From assembly GCA_025464925.1 (NCBI GenBank), contig JAODMS010000236.1, positions 1-5,504 of the forward strand: a stretch of DNA of 5,504 nucleotides, read 5' to 3'. Shown here one piece after another: positions 1-5,455 of this stretch (positions are counted from its first letter, which is position 1; each line of letters starts with the position of its first letter). The translations under genes and the position numbers were made by a program. Origin of the DNA: Arthrobacter sp. (GTDB lineage Bacteria; Actinomycetota; Actinomycetes; Actinomycetales; Micrococcaceae). A model generated the notes under the pieces. The model did no database searches, was not told where the DNA came from, and was given only the letters and a program-made list of their open reading frames with translations.

Positions 1-257
1 GCGATGTTCATGAAAAGAAGCTGAAGACAGGGGAACCAAACAACGCTGCAGGTCGCAACGCCAAGGGGCACCATATTAATTTCCCAGGACGGCGTTGCCT
101 GTAGGAGCGGTGCGCTTTCATCGCTGAATTCGATACCAGAACAAAAGTCTACCCTGCTGCTACAGCTTATTGCCGAGAAGTCAGCCACTGCTGGAGGTTT
201 CTGCCCAGTCCTGCCAGTGCTTACAGGCGCGAGCTTTGTCAACACCGTGCATTCGCT

Positions 258-275
258 TGGTACCAGCTGGTGCCA
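258..275. repeat. 18-base imperfect palindrome (hairpin)
   Basis: The arms TGGTACC (258-264) and GGTGCCA (269-275) pair through seven positions, one of them a T-G wobble, around the loop AGCT. It lies about 130 bases upstream of the FIST start. It could form a hairpin in the operon leader, if transcription starts further upstream, or act as a DNA-binding site. It has no T-run, so it is not a typical terminator. Confidence 0.3.
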
Positions 276-372
276 GCAGGTGGCCCAGACACAGCCCAAA
301 AGTGAAAATTTTGCTGAAAAGTGTCGAAATGCTGCTTTTGTCTTACGCTTGCAATGCGTAGCTGTCGGTAGA

Positions 373-386
373 GTAAAGCGCTTTAC
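373..386. promoter_or_regulatory. perfect 14-bp palindrome, candidate operator of the FIST-kinase operon
   Basis: GTAAAGCGCTTTAC reads identically on both strands and ends 19 bases before the FIST start codon, between the upstream sequence and the Shine-Dalgarno site. A second, weaker dyad (TACGC at 344-348, GCGTA at 356-360) lies just upstream. A dimeric repressor or activator site is plausible at this position. A perfect 14-mer palindrome is expected roughly once in 16 kb of random sequence, so its placement is what makes it notable. The binding protein is unknown. Confidence 0.35.
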
Positions 387-392
387 ACACTT

Positions 393-396
393 GAGG
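393..396 (+). promoter_or_regulatory. ribosome binding site deciding the FIST start
   Basis: GAGG lies nine bases upstream of the ATG at 406. The frame is open upstream as far as an ATG-like start at 217, but that part has no comparable site and reads as unrelated sequence. This site supports the shorter protein. Confidence 0.6.
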
Positions 397-405
397 TTTG
401 TCCAA

Positions 406-1578
406 ATGAGCCCAACGCTGGTCGCAGTCGGTCATACCGTTTTAAGCAATCCCACAGCAGCCGGCATTGAGCTTGCATCCCAAATTCATGAAAAAATAGG
501 TACAGGCCGGCTCGATGCGGTCATCGTCTTCAGTTCCCCATCGTTTCCGTATGAAGAACTGCTGGCTTCCATTGAGGAGGCTTGCCATCCGGCCATCTTG
601 GTCGGCTGCTCAACCGCTGGAGAATTCAGTGGTTGCCATAACGGCACAGCATCGGCCTCAATCATGGCGATCCGCTCCGACGATATTAAGTTTAGTGCCG
701 GGTTGGGCCGCAACTTAAGGGCTAGCCGCGCTGGCGTTGTCGAATCCTTGATACCCTCATTCACTGGGAAATCGAAATCAGAGTTCCCCTACAAGGCAGC
801 GCTCGTGCTCACCGATGCGCTGGCGGGGTCTGCTGATGAACTGATTCATGAACTGACAGTAAGAACGGGCGGGGCATACCAGTTGTTCGGAGGCGGCGCT
901 GCCGACGACGCAAAGTTTCATCAAACGCATGTATTTTTCGGCACACAAGCCATTGCCGACGCTGTCGTTACGCTGGAGATGGTGTCGAAAAAACCCATCG
1001 GCATCGGTGTCAAGCACGGCTGGCAGGCAGTTGGAGCGCCACTGCGCGTAACGCAAGCTGAAGGCACGCGGTTAATCAGCCTCAATGCCATGCCTGCGGC
1101 CGATGTGTTTGAAGAGCATGCCCAAGCGCTGGGCCTGCTATTTGATCGCGACAACCCACTGCCCTTTTTCCTGCACAACGTCATCGGCATCGATACCGGG
1201 GGAGGCTACAAGATTCGTGTGCCCTTGTCCCTTGAGGCCGATGGATCGATTAACTGTGCAGCGGAAGTTCCGACGGGCGCAACCGTCTACATCATGGGCA
1301 CCAGCCTGGAATCGGCTTGCGATGCAGCAAGCCATGCCGCACAGGCCGCCGTCCGTGCGCTGAAGGGTGAAAAGCTGGCGGGCTCGCTCGTCTTCGACTG
1401 TGCGGCCACAAGGCTGCGCATGGGCGCTGCCTTCGGTGATGAGCTCGGCACCATTGCCGATGGGCTTGGCTCCACCAACTTTGCGGGGTGCAATACCTAT
1501 GGCCAGATTGCCCGGACCAATGACCAGTTCGACGGGTTTCACAACTGCACCGCGATCATTTGCGCCCTTCCAGCGTGA
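406..1578 (+). CDS. FIST (N- and C-domain) sensory protein
   Basis: This 390-residue protein matches the FIST family, intracellular sensor modules proposed to bind small ligands such as amino acids and usually encoded beside or fused to signalling proteins. Visible family features are VGCSTAGE (residues 66-73), the glycine-rich FGGGAADD (161-168), KHGWQAVG (203-210), where the FIST_N part passes into FIST_C, FDCAATRLRMG (330-340), GCNTYGQIAR (361-370) and the closing FHNCTAIICALP (378-389). There is no signal peptide or membrane segment, so it should be cytoplasmic. I chose ATG 406 because it has a GAGG site and because family similarity begins within a few residues (MSPTLVAVGHT). The frame's upstream extension to 217 looks non-coding. 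The stop TGA overlaps the GTG start of the kinase gene, so the two are translationally coupled and probably form one sensing unit. The ligand cannot be read from the sequence. Confidence 0.9.
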   Translation: MSPTLVAVGHTVLSNPTAAGIELASQIHEKIGTGRLDAVIVFSSPSFPYEELLASIEEACHPAILVGCSTAGEFSGCHNGTASASIMAIRSDDIKFSAGLGRNLRASRAGVVESLIPSFTGKSKSEFPYKAALVLTDALAGSADELIHELTVRTGGAYQLFGGGAADDAKFHQTHVFFGTQAIADAVVTLEMVSKKPIGIGVKHGWQAVGAPLRVTQAEGTRLISLNAMPAADVFEEHAQALGLLFDRDNPLPFFLHNVIGIDTGGGYKIRVPLSLEADGSINCAAEVPTGATVYIMGTSLESACDAASHAAQAAVRALKGEKLAGSLVFDCAATRLRMGAAFGDELGTIADGLGSTNFAGCNTYGQIARTNDQFDGFHNCTAIICALPA

Positions 1579-2864
1579 GCCTGCCAACGCCACTGGAAAT
1601 CACATCCTTTTTCTCGCGCCTGCAAAATTTGAATGAGCGCCACACAGGTGCATTGGATTTTGCGAGCGCGCTCGGTGTGGAAAAGGTTTTGATTTTTGGC
1701 AAAGATACCGAAGTCGGTGTATTCCTGCCGGCCCTTGGGTTTGCTCAGACCTTGAATTCGAGCAAAGCCTGGCACGCTTTTTTGCGAATTCTTGCTGAAC
1801 ATGGTGAGCATCATGCCAACTTGCCGTTTGAAGCAGGCAAGGAAACACCGGTCTACGGAATTACTGACCATGAACGGCTGTGCGCTTTTGTCTTCGTCGG
1901 CAACTATCCTGACAACCATTCATTGGTTTGGATCAAGGCATTGCTGCCCCTTTTGGGCGGCAAACTTGTGATCGAGCGTATTGCGCAGGCCGCAACAGGG
2001 CATGCAGAGGCGGCAAGGCAGGCTACTCAAAAGGCTGCCGAGCTGAATGCAGCGCTCAGCATCAATCGGCACGAGTTGCGTGAGTCGATCGAGCGCATCG
2101 AAAAGGAACTTGTGCAGCGGCGCGAGGCAGAAAGCAAGCTGCAAGCGGCCGACCAAAGCAAAAATGAGTTTCTGGCAATGCTGGCCCACGAACTTCGCAA
2201 TCCCTTGGCACCCATCAGCACTACTGCGGGTCTATTAAAGTTGGTACGCGCAGACGACCCCCGCATTGTGATGATGAGTGACGTGCTCACACGCCAGGTC
2301 GGTCACATGACCAATCTTATTGATGACCTGCTCGATGTTTCTCGCGTCACACGAGGCGCCATCACGCTCGATATAAAACCCGTTGACTTAAAGCATGTCA
2401 TTAGCGAAGCAGTGGAACAGGTAAAAGCTCTGATTGAGACACGGCACCATCGGCTTACAGTGAAGCTTCCCCTGGAGCTTGTCTGCATGCGGGGCGATTT
2501 GACACGCCTGGTGCAAATAGTCTCTAACTTATTGAGCAACGCGGCGAAATACACGCCTGAAGGTGGAGCGCTTTCAATAGAAATGAAAAAGCATGAAAGC
2601 CAAATCCTTATCAAAGTGCGCGACAACGGAGTCGGAATCGATAAAGAATTCTTGCCTCGTGTATTTGATTTGTTTAGTCAGAGCGCGCGTTCACCGGATC
2701 GCGCTCAAGGGGGTTTGGGCATCGGATTGGCGTTGGTCAAGCGTCTTGTAGAACTTCACGGCGGCTCGATCCATGCGCGCAGTGACCCAGCTGAAAGGGG
2801 AAGCGAATTCGCCGTTATTTTTCCGATAAGTAATGACGTGGGTGAACTCGGCGTATTGGACTGA
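1575..2864 (+). CDS. sensor histidine kinase, FIST-linked, no receiver domain
   Basis: This 429-residue cytoplasmic kinase autophosphorylates on histidine and passes the phosphate to a response regulator. Residues 20-140 form an N-terminal sensory region that looks GAF-like but is only weakly recognisable. Residues about 140-195 are a charged, alanine-rich helical or coiled-coil linker. The H-box LAMLAHELRNPLAPI holds the phospho-acceptor His205. The catalytic domain shows the N-box (N318, N322 in NLLSNAAKYTP), the G1 box DNGVGID (350-356), the F-box FDLFSQ (364-369) and the G2 box GGLGIGLALVKRLVELHGG (379-397). All key residues are present. It has no membrane segment, no C-terminal receiver domain and no DNA-binding domain. 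I chose GTG 1575 because it overlaps the FIST stop as GTGA. A TTG at 1560 is an alternative that adds five residues, and there is no in-frame ATG before residue 202. The nearest upstream bases show no Shine-Dalgarno site, consistent with coupled translation. No response regulator lies in the window. Confidence 0.92.
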   Translation: MSLPTPLEITSFFSRLQNLNERHTGALDFASALGVEKVLIFGKDTEVGVFLPALGFAQTLNSSKAWHAFLRILAEHGEHHANLPFEAGKETPVYGITDHERLCAFVFVGNYPDNHSLVWIKALLPLLGGKLVIERIAQAATGHAEAARQATQKAAELNAALSINRHELRESIERIEKELVQRREAESKLQAADQSKNEFLAMLAHELRNPLAPISTTAGLLKLVRADDPRIVMMSDVLTRQVGHMTNLIDDLLDVSRVTRGAITLDIKPVDLKHVISEAVEQVKALIETRHHRLTVKLPLELVCMRGDLTRLVQIVSNLLSNAAKYTPEGGALSIEMKKHESQILIKVRDNGVGIDKEFLPRVFDLFSQSARSPDRAQGGLGIGLALVKRLVELHGGSIHARSDPAERGSEFAVIFPISNDVGELGVLD

Positions 2865-2895
2865 TGCGAGGTAAGCTGGATCGCTTGATATTAGT

Positions 2896-2940
2896 GTGTT
2901 GTCAGCGGCTCAATTCTCCGATTAGAGAAGACAGAAACAC
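2896..2940 (+). terminator. possible weak terminator after the kinase gene
   Basis: About 30 bases after the kinase stop there is a nested inverted repeat. An inner stem pairs TTCTC (2914-2918) with GAGAA (2925-2929) around a six-base loop, and an outer arm pairs GTGTT (2896-2900) with AACAC (2936-2940). Stems are short and no T-run follows, so termination is uncertain. Confidence 0.25.
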
Positions 2941-2999
2941 CGAATACCAAAAACCGGGCAGCGCCGTCCAGCTGCTTGTTCAATCGAGTGCAACTTAAG

Positions 3000-3025
3000 C
3001 TGAGTTCAAATTTGTCTTGACTCAG
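3000..3025. repeat. inverted repeat between convergent genes
   Basis: CTGAGT plus CAA (3000-3005, 3007-3009) pairs with TTGACTCAG (3017-3025), nine pairs with one bulged T and a seven-base loop. It lies 23 bases beyond the stop of the minus-strand ankyrin gene and 135 bases beyond the kinase stop. It could serve as a terminator for the minus-strand gene, but it lacks a T-run in either direction. Confidence 0.3.
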
Positions 3026-3048
3026 GGGTCCACCTTACCGTATGGCAT

Positions 3049-3627
3049 TCAACCTTCACCACGCAGCAGGTCTGACAGTACGGCATCTTTTGCAAGTTGA
3101 TAGGGTCGTTGACCATTTCCGTTCCGTCTTTTCCTTTCAGCTCCTGCTTTAAGCAGAAGTGCAGCAGCATCGCGTAAACCATACAAAGCAGAAAGGTGAA
3201 GCAATGAATTTCCGTTTGAGCGGTTAGTCGCCACAACAATTGACGGCTGGTGCCTTGCAAGCTCAGCCAGACCTTCCACCTCTTTAGAAGAAATTATTGC
3301 GCCTGAACTGAACTTTTGAAGCGGTGACAACTCTTGCTTAGACGCAGTTTCTTGATGCGCCGTGCTCTGTCCCCGCTGTCCGTTCTCAGAAAGAGTTCCG
3401 AATCCGATAAAAATTGCTCCTAGAAGCAACGACAAGCTAGCGCCATACAGGATCGTTCTGCGGTCGTCCATTAGTCCAAGGTTATGCACTCGCGAATTTG
3501 GTACCGTTACGGAATAGTCACCGCGACCGATGGTCTGTCCATCAGTCTCAACTGTGGTGTCCATGCTAAGGCCAAACGCAGCAATGATGATGCCAAGGCC
3601 AAAAAGTAAATATCCGAACTTTTTCAT
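3049..3627 (-). CDS. small two-membrane-segment protein with C-terminal ankyrin repeat
   Basis: This 192-residue protein of unknown function has two hydrophobic segments, residues about 5-22 and 59-79, each with small and aliphatic residues typical of transmembrane helices. The 36-residue loop between them ends in NLGLMDDRR; I recall similar motifs in small two-helix membrane proteins but could not check this. A polar linker (80-110) leads to an ankyrin-like part: a degenerate helix at 115-130, then a good repeat (NGNSLLHLSALYGL, 138-151, continuing AAALLLKAGAE) and a partial third repeat to the end. The lysines at the N-terminus suggest that both ends face the cytoplasm, where the ankyrin part would bind a protein partner; this is inference. 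The ATG at 3627 gives the natural membrane start (MKKFGYLLFG) but has only a weak purine-rich AAAGAAA upstream. The gene converges on the FIST-kinase operon and stands alone, and it is visibly less GC-rich than the genes to its right. Confidence 0.8.
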   Translation of the reverse strand: MKKFGYLLFGLGIIIAAFGLSMDTTVETDGQTIGRGDYSVTVPNSRVHNLGLMDDRRTILYGASLSLLLGAIFIGFGTLSENGQRGQSTAHQETASKQELSPLQKFSSGAIISSKEVEGLAELARHQPSIVVATNRSNGNSLLHLSALYGLRDAAALLLKAGAERKRRNGNGQRPYQLAKDAVLSDLLRGEG

Positions 3628-4079
3628 GTGAATGCGTTTCTTTTGTATTGTTCAAGCCTACAAGTCGGTCCCTCAATGGGTAACCTAATGTAAACCGACA
3701 ATTACTCCGCATTAATGATTTTTACAGCAATGCAGATGATTTGGGTTGCAATAGACCGAAAATGAACCGCTGCAAGGGTATAAGTTGGCATCTCGTGTAA
3801 CACTTACCCGATACACAATCCGCCGCAGTAATTGAAAAACTTGTTTAATATCAAGTAGTTGAGTTCTTACCTTACACGGTCAAGGCTCTTCACTTACTCA
3901 TCGAGTGTGCTTGTTCAACTTGGGCAAATTTTTGTCCAAGTTTCGTTCAACTGCGTTGGTCAAAAGATGAGTTTTCAAGGTTAAATCCAGAAGCTGTCAA
4001 TTCATTCATCTCACGTATGTCTTTGATTTAGGTGAGAAATATGTAAAAGCTACGCGCATTTATCCATTACCCTGATGTC
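3628..4079. other. AT-rich non-coding region between divergent genes
   Basis: These 450 bases contain no open frame that looks coding on either strand. The left part must carry the promoter of the minus-strand ankyrin gene, and the right part may carry upstream signals for the heat-shock gene. Visible structure includes an ACTTG/CAAGT dyad (3839-3843 and 3852-3856), a stronger inverted repeat at 3918-3941 flanked by two copies of GTTCAACT, and a TCTCAC/GTGAGA dyad (4009-4014 and 4032-4037). I found no clear sigma-70 promoter, tRNA or mobile-element end. Confidence 0.5.
3913..3952. repeat. 10-bp-arm inverted repeat flanked by direct repeats
   Basis: ACTTGGGCAA (3918-3927) pairs with TTGTCCAAGT (3932-3941) around the four-base loop ATTT; nine pairs are Watson-Crick and one is G-T. 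The octamer GTTCAACT occurs at both edges (3913-3920 and 3945-3952). It lies in non-coding DNA about 290 bases upstream of the ankyrin gene and 340 bases upstream of the heat-shock start. It could be an operator, a small-RNA hairpin or an uncharacterised repeat. No T-run follows on either strand beyond the internal one. Confidence 0.4.
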
Positions 4080-4178
4080 ATGTGCCAAGTCATGCATTTG
4101 AAAGGCCCTGAAAGCGCATGCGCATCAGCCGAGAAGACCAGTGCGAAAAAAAATTGCTTTGGCGGTCATGGGGCCCCT

Positions 4179-4207
4179 CTTGAAATCGGGATACCTGCAC
4201 TTAATTC
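4179..4207 (+). promoter_or_regulatory. possible promoter of the small heat-shock gene
   Basis: CTTGAAA (4179-4185) matches the -35 consensus of heat-shock sigma-32 and is also a fair sigma-70 -35. A poor -10, TAATTC, follows at 4202-4207 after 16 bases. A sigma-32-like CCCAT box at the right distance is missing: CCCGATGG at 4211-4218 is too far away. The position, about 75 bases upstream of the start codon, suits a short leader, but the call is weak. Confidence 0.25.
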
Positions 4208-4275
4208 GGACCCGATGGCGGCGCTACGGCGCAAGCCGTTCGAAACGCCGACCAGCGCATCGTTTGAGTACCGAC

Positions 4276-4281
4276 AGGAGG
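4276..4281 (+). promoter_or_regulatory. strong Shine-Dalgarno site deciding the heat-shock start, possibly structure-masked
   Basis: AGGAGG, a full match to the anti-Shine-Dalgarno sequence, lies eight bases before the ATG at 4290. Two pairings in the leader could hide it. CCCTCTT (4175-4181) can pair with AGGAGGG (4276-4282) with one wobble. Alternatively GTTCGAA (4238-4244) can pair with TTTGAAC (4283-4289), the bases between the site and the start codon. Such pairing is how RNA thermometers control many small heat-shock genes. Confidence 0.75.
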
Positions 4282-4289
4282 GTTTGAAC

Positions 4290-4670
4290 ATGTTCTTTGC
4301 ACCTGCCATTCACCATGCTTCTGCCATGCCCTCGCTGACCAGCCCGAACAACGCTTTTGAACGCTTCATAGGCGATAGGTTCGCCGGCCTGCGCAGCCCG
4401 TGGGACGACGTGAAGGAGGACGACAAATCCTGGACCGTCACACTGGACCTGCCCGGTGTCAGCCGCGAGCAGTTGACAGTCAGCGCCGAGGGACGGGTCG
4501 TGCGCATCGAAACCAGCCCTGAGGCCAAGCGCCAGTTCAAGGGCGTGTACGAGATGGCGCAGGCCATCGATCCGGAGGGCTGCGAAGCCAGGCTGGAGAA
4601 CGGCGTGCTCACGCTCAAGCTGACCAAGCAGGAGCAAGCCAGCACCAGCCGGCAGATCAGCGTCAACTGA
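4290..4670 (+). CDS. small heat-shock protein, Hsp20/alpha-crystallin family
   Basis: This 126-residue cytoplasmic holdase chaperone would bind unfolding proteins under stress and keep them soluble without ATP. A short variable N-terminus (1-40) is followed by the alpha-crystallin domain (about 41-115): VKEDDKSWTVTLDLPGVSRE (41-60) gives the first strands, and the family signature A-x-L-x-N-G-V-L is at A100-L107. The C-terminal tail carries the I-x-V oligomerisation motif (ISV, 123-125). The length fits the compact Hsp20 forms of Burkholderiales. The same frame is open back to 4080, but that 70-residue extension has no family similarity, and the AGGAGG site at 4276 clearly marks ATG 4290. The gene is monocistronic, ending in a strong hairpin ten bases after the stop. 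Regulation by a heat-shock sigma factor or an RNA thermometer is plausible but only weakly supported by the leader. The closest named relatives are IbpA-like proteins, but I would not assign that symbol. Confidence 0.93.
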   Translation: MFFAPAIHHASAMPSLTSPNNAFERFIGDRFAGLRSPWDDVKEDDKSWTVTLDLPGVSREQLTVSAEGRVVRIETSPEAKRQFKGVYEMAQAIDPEGCEARLENGVLTLKLTKQEQASTSRQISVN

Positions 4671-4680
4671 CGGGCAGCGC

Positions 4681-4704
4681 CAAAGCGCCCTTTGGGGCGC
4701 TTTG
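4681..4704. terminator. strong hairpin terminator shared by convergent genes
   Basis: CAAAGCGCCC (4681-4690) pairs perfectly with GGGCGCTTTG (4695-4704) around the loop TTTG, giving a GC-rich 10-bp stem. GCG/CGC bases outside it could extend the stem past one bulged base. It starts ten bases after the heat-shock gene's stop. It lacks a good T-run on the plus strand (GCGCGTTC follows). Being symmetrical, it could also stop transcripts of the minus-strand gene coming from the right. Confidence 0.7.
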
Positions 4705-4719
4705 CGCGTTCAGGCCAAT

Positions 4720-4737
4720 GCGTGAAAAGCGTGAAAA
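4720..4737. repeat. two tandem copies of GCGTGAAAA
   Basis: The 9-mer GCGTGAAAA occurs twice without a gap at 4720-4728 and 4729-4737, just right of the terminator hairpin. Read on the minus strand it gives two TTTTCACGC units. It may be a simple slippage duplication; no function is evident. Confidence 0.4.
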
Positions 4738-4780
4738 ACTTGAATGATTGGCACAAGACCCGCTCAAAGCGCCTGAGGCA

Positions 4781-4894
4781 TCACGTCTTGGCCGCTGCGT
4801 TGCGCTTGCGCGTGGCAGCGGCCTTGACAGCAGACGCTGAGCGCTCCTCGGGCGAGCGGGAAGCCGCAGCCGCGTCGCCAAGGCGCCCGCCCTT
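4781..4894 (-). pseudogene. in-frame basic tail beyond the TAG of the small basic protein gene
   Basis: Directly after the TAG at 4895-4897, in the same frame, 37 sense codons run to a TGA at 4781-4783. They encode an alanine-, lysine- and arginine-rich sequence beginning KGGRLGDAAA and including SPEERSASAVKAAATRKRN. As I remember them, homologues of the upstream protein end in just such a tail, so this is probably the detached C-terminus of a 103-codon ancestral gene. One C-to-T change from CAG (Gln) to TAG would explain the break. It has no start codon or ribosome binding site of its own. Confidence 0.55.
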
Positions 4895-5092
4895 CTATGA
4901 TGGGCCGGACTCGACCGCTTTGGCGCGAGCAGAGCCGCTTTTTTGGCCGCCTCCGGTTTCCTTGTTCACCGTGGCCCAGGCCCGACTTTCGGCCTCCTCG
5001 TTGGCAACGCCGCGCTTTTCGTAGCCTTGCTCGATGTGCTCGGCTTGCCGCTTTTGCTTGTCTGTATAGGCTGATTTGTCTCCTCGCGGCAT
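4895..5092 (-). CDS. small basic 'plasmid stabilization'-type protein, C-terminally truncated by TAG
   Basis: The 65-residue product begins MPRGDKSAYTDKQKRQAEHI and continues EQGYEKRGV, EEAESRAWATVNKETGGG. This is the conserved core of a small, charged protein family found in many proteobacteria and usually labelled 'plasmid stabilization protein' by automatic annotation. A biochemical role has not, to my knowledge, been established, so that name should be treated with caution. It has no membrane segment; the sequence looks helical, then disordered and glycine-, serine- and alanine-rich. ATG 5092 is preceded by AGGAG six bases upstream. The frame is open further to 5287, but those 65 extra residues show nothing recognisable. 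A TAG removes a basic tail that continues in frame downstream. The conserved core is intact, so the truncated protein may still work. The gene converges on the heat-shock gene. Confidence 0.75.
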   Translation of the reverse strand: MPRGDKSAYTDKQKRQAEHIEQGYEKRGVANEEAESRAWATVNKETGGGQKSGSARAKAVESGPS

Positions 5093-5098
5093 GGCTCG

Positions 5099-5103
5099 CT
5101 CCT
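5099..5103 (-). promoter_or_regulatory. ribosome binding site of the small basic gene
   Basis: AGGAG on the minus strand lies six bases before the ATG at 5090-5092. It decides in favour of the short MPRGDKS start over the open upstream extension, which has no such site at its own start. Confidence 0.7.
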
Positions 5104-5426
5104 GTGGATGAGAAGCACCCGAGCGTGAACAAGGCGCCGGATCAGTAGCGTCAAACGAATGCACGAACGCTGGTGAGAATGGCGATGCAACTGCGTGTTT
5201 GCTGACGGGAGCAGAAAGACACGGGAACCGTGCACCGTATGCTTGAAGTAAATCGAAATCAACCTGAACTGAAGAGATTGCGCTCAAGGCCAGCCAGCCG
5301 GTAGGTGCCGCCTTCGCTCACGCTAGGCGCAGTTTCATGTTACCCCTGGACAGGGTTCGATGAAAATGGATCGTCAAAACCAATGAAATGCTAGGCGACT
5401 CTAGATCCACTGGCCTTACATAACTG

Positions 5427-5455
5427 CCAAAGCCTAAAGCCTACTCATGCTTTGG
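5427..5455. repeat. inverted repeat CCAAAGC / GCTTTGG
   Basis: The seven-base arms at 5427-5433 and 5449-5455 are perfectly complementary, with a 15-base loop. A short TTTCC follows on the plus strand. The loop contains the stop of the small frame entering from the right edge. It may be a weak terminator for a gene outside the window; nothing stronger can be said. Confidence 0.25.

Larger units (their letters stand above)
1..405. other. non-coding leader region with inverted repeats
   Basis: No gene is supported here. Open frames exist but have no ribosome binding site, no recognisable protein features and no consistent codon use. One open frame enters from the left edge and stops at the TAG at 102-104; it could be the last 33 codons of a gene outside the window, but nothing in it is recognisable. 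Toward the right end the region contains an imperfect 18-base hairpin (258-275), a TACGC/GCGTA dyad (344-348 and 356-360) and a perfect 14-bp palindrome (373-386). The promoter of the FIST-kinase operon should lie in this stretch, but I found no convincing -35/-10 pair. Confidence 0.5.

Noticed and set aside
1..104. C-terminal end of a gene entering from the left edge (frame ending at the TAG at 102-104)
   Set aside because: Thirty-three open codons are not unlikely by chance, and the translated residues match nothing I recognise.
102..125. Resemblance of TGTAGGAGCGG to the start of Pseudomonas-type REP elements
   Set aside because: The palindromic remainder of such an element is missing, and there is no second copy in the window.
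217..405. N-terminal extension of the FIST gene from 217
   Set aside because: The added 63 residues lack family similarity and a ribosome binding site, and they run across the palindromes. ATG 406 has GAGG nine bases upstream and starts at the family's N-terminus.
3006..3260. Minus-strand 84-residue open frame
   Set aside because: It overlaps the 3' half of the ankyrin gene in another frame, and it has an odd cysteine- and methionine-rich composition and no recognisable domain.
4080..4289. 70-residue N-terminal extension of the heat-shock protein
   Set aside because: It has no family similarity, and the ideal AGGAGG site lies immediately before ATG 4290.
4749..4764. Sigma-54-like promoter (TTGGCAC followed by CCGC)
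   Set aside because: The -12 element does not match TTGC, and no gene starts downstream on that strand.
4692..5148. Plus-strand and other-frame open frames across the right-hand GC-rich region
   Set aside because: They are antisense or shifted shadows of the minus-strand basic protein gene, arginine-, alanine- and proline-rich as expected from GC-rich antisense, with no ribosome binding sites.
5340..5370. tRNA T-arm-like GGTTCGATG
   Set aside because: The flanking bases do not form the five-base T-stem, and no acceptor or anticodon stem fits around it.
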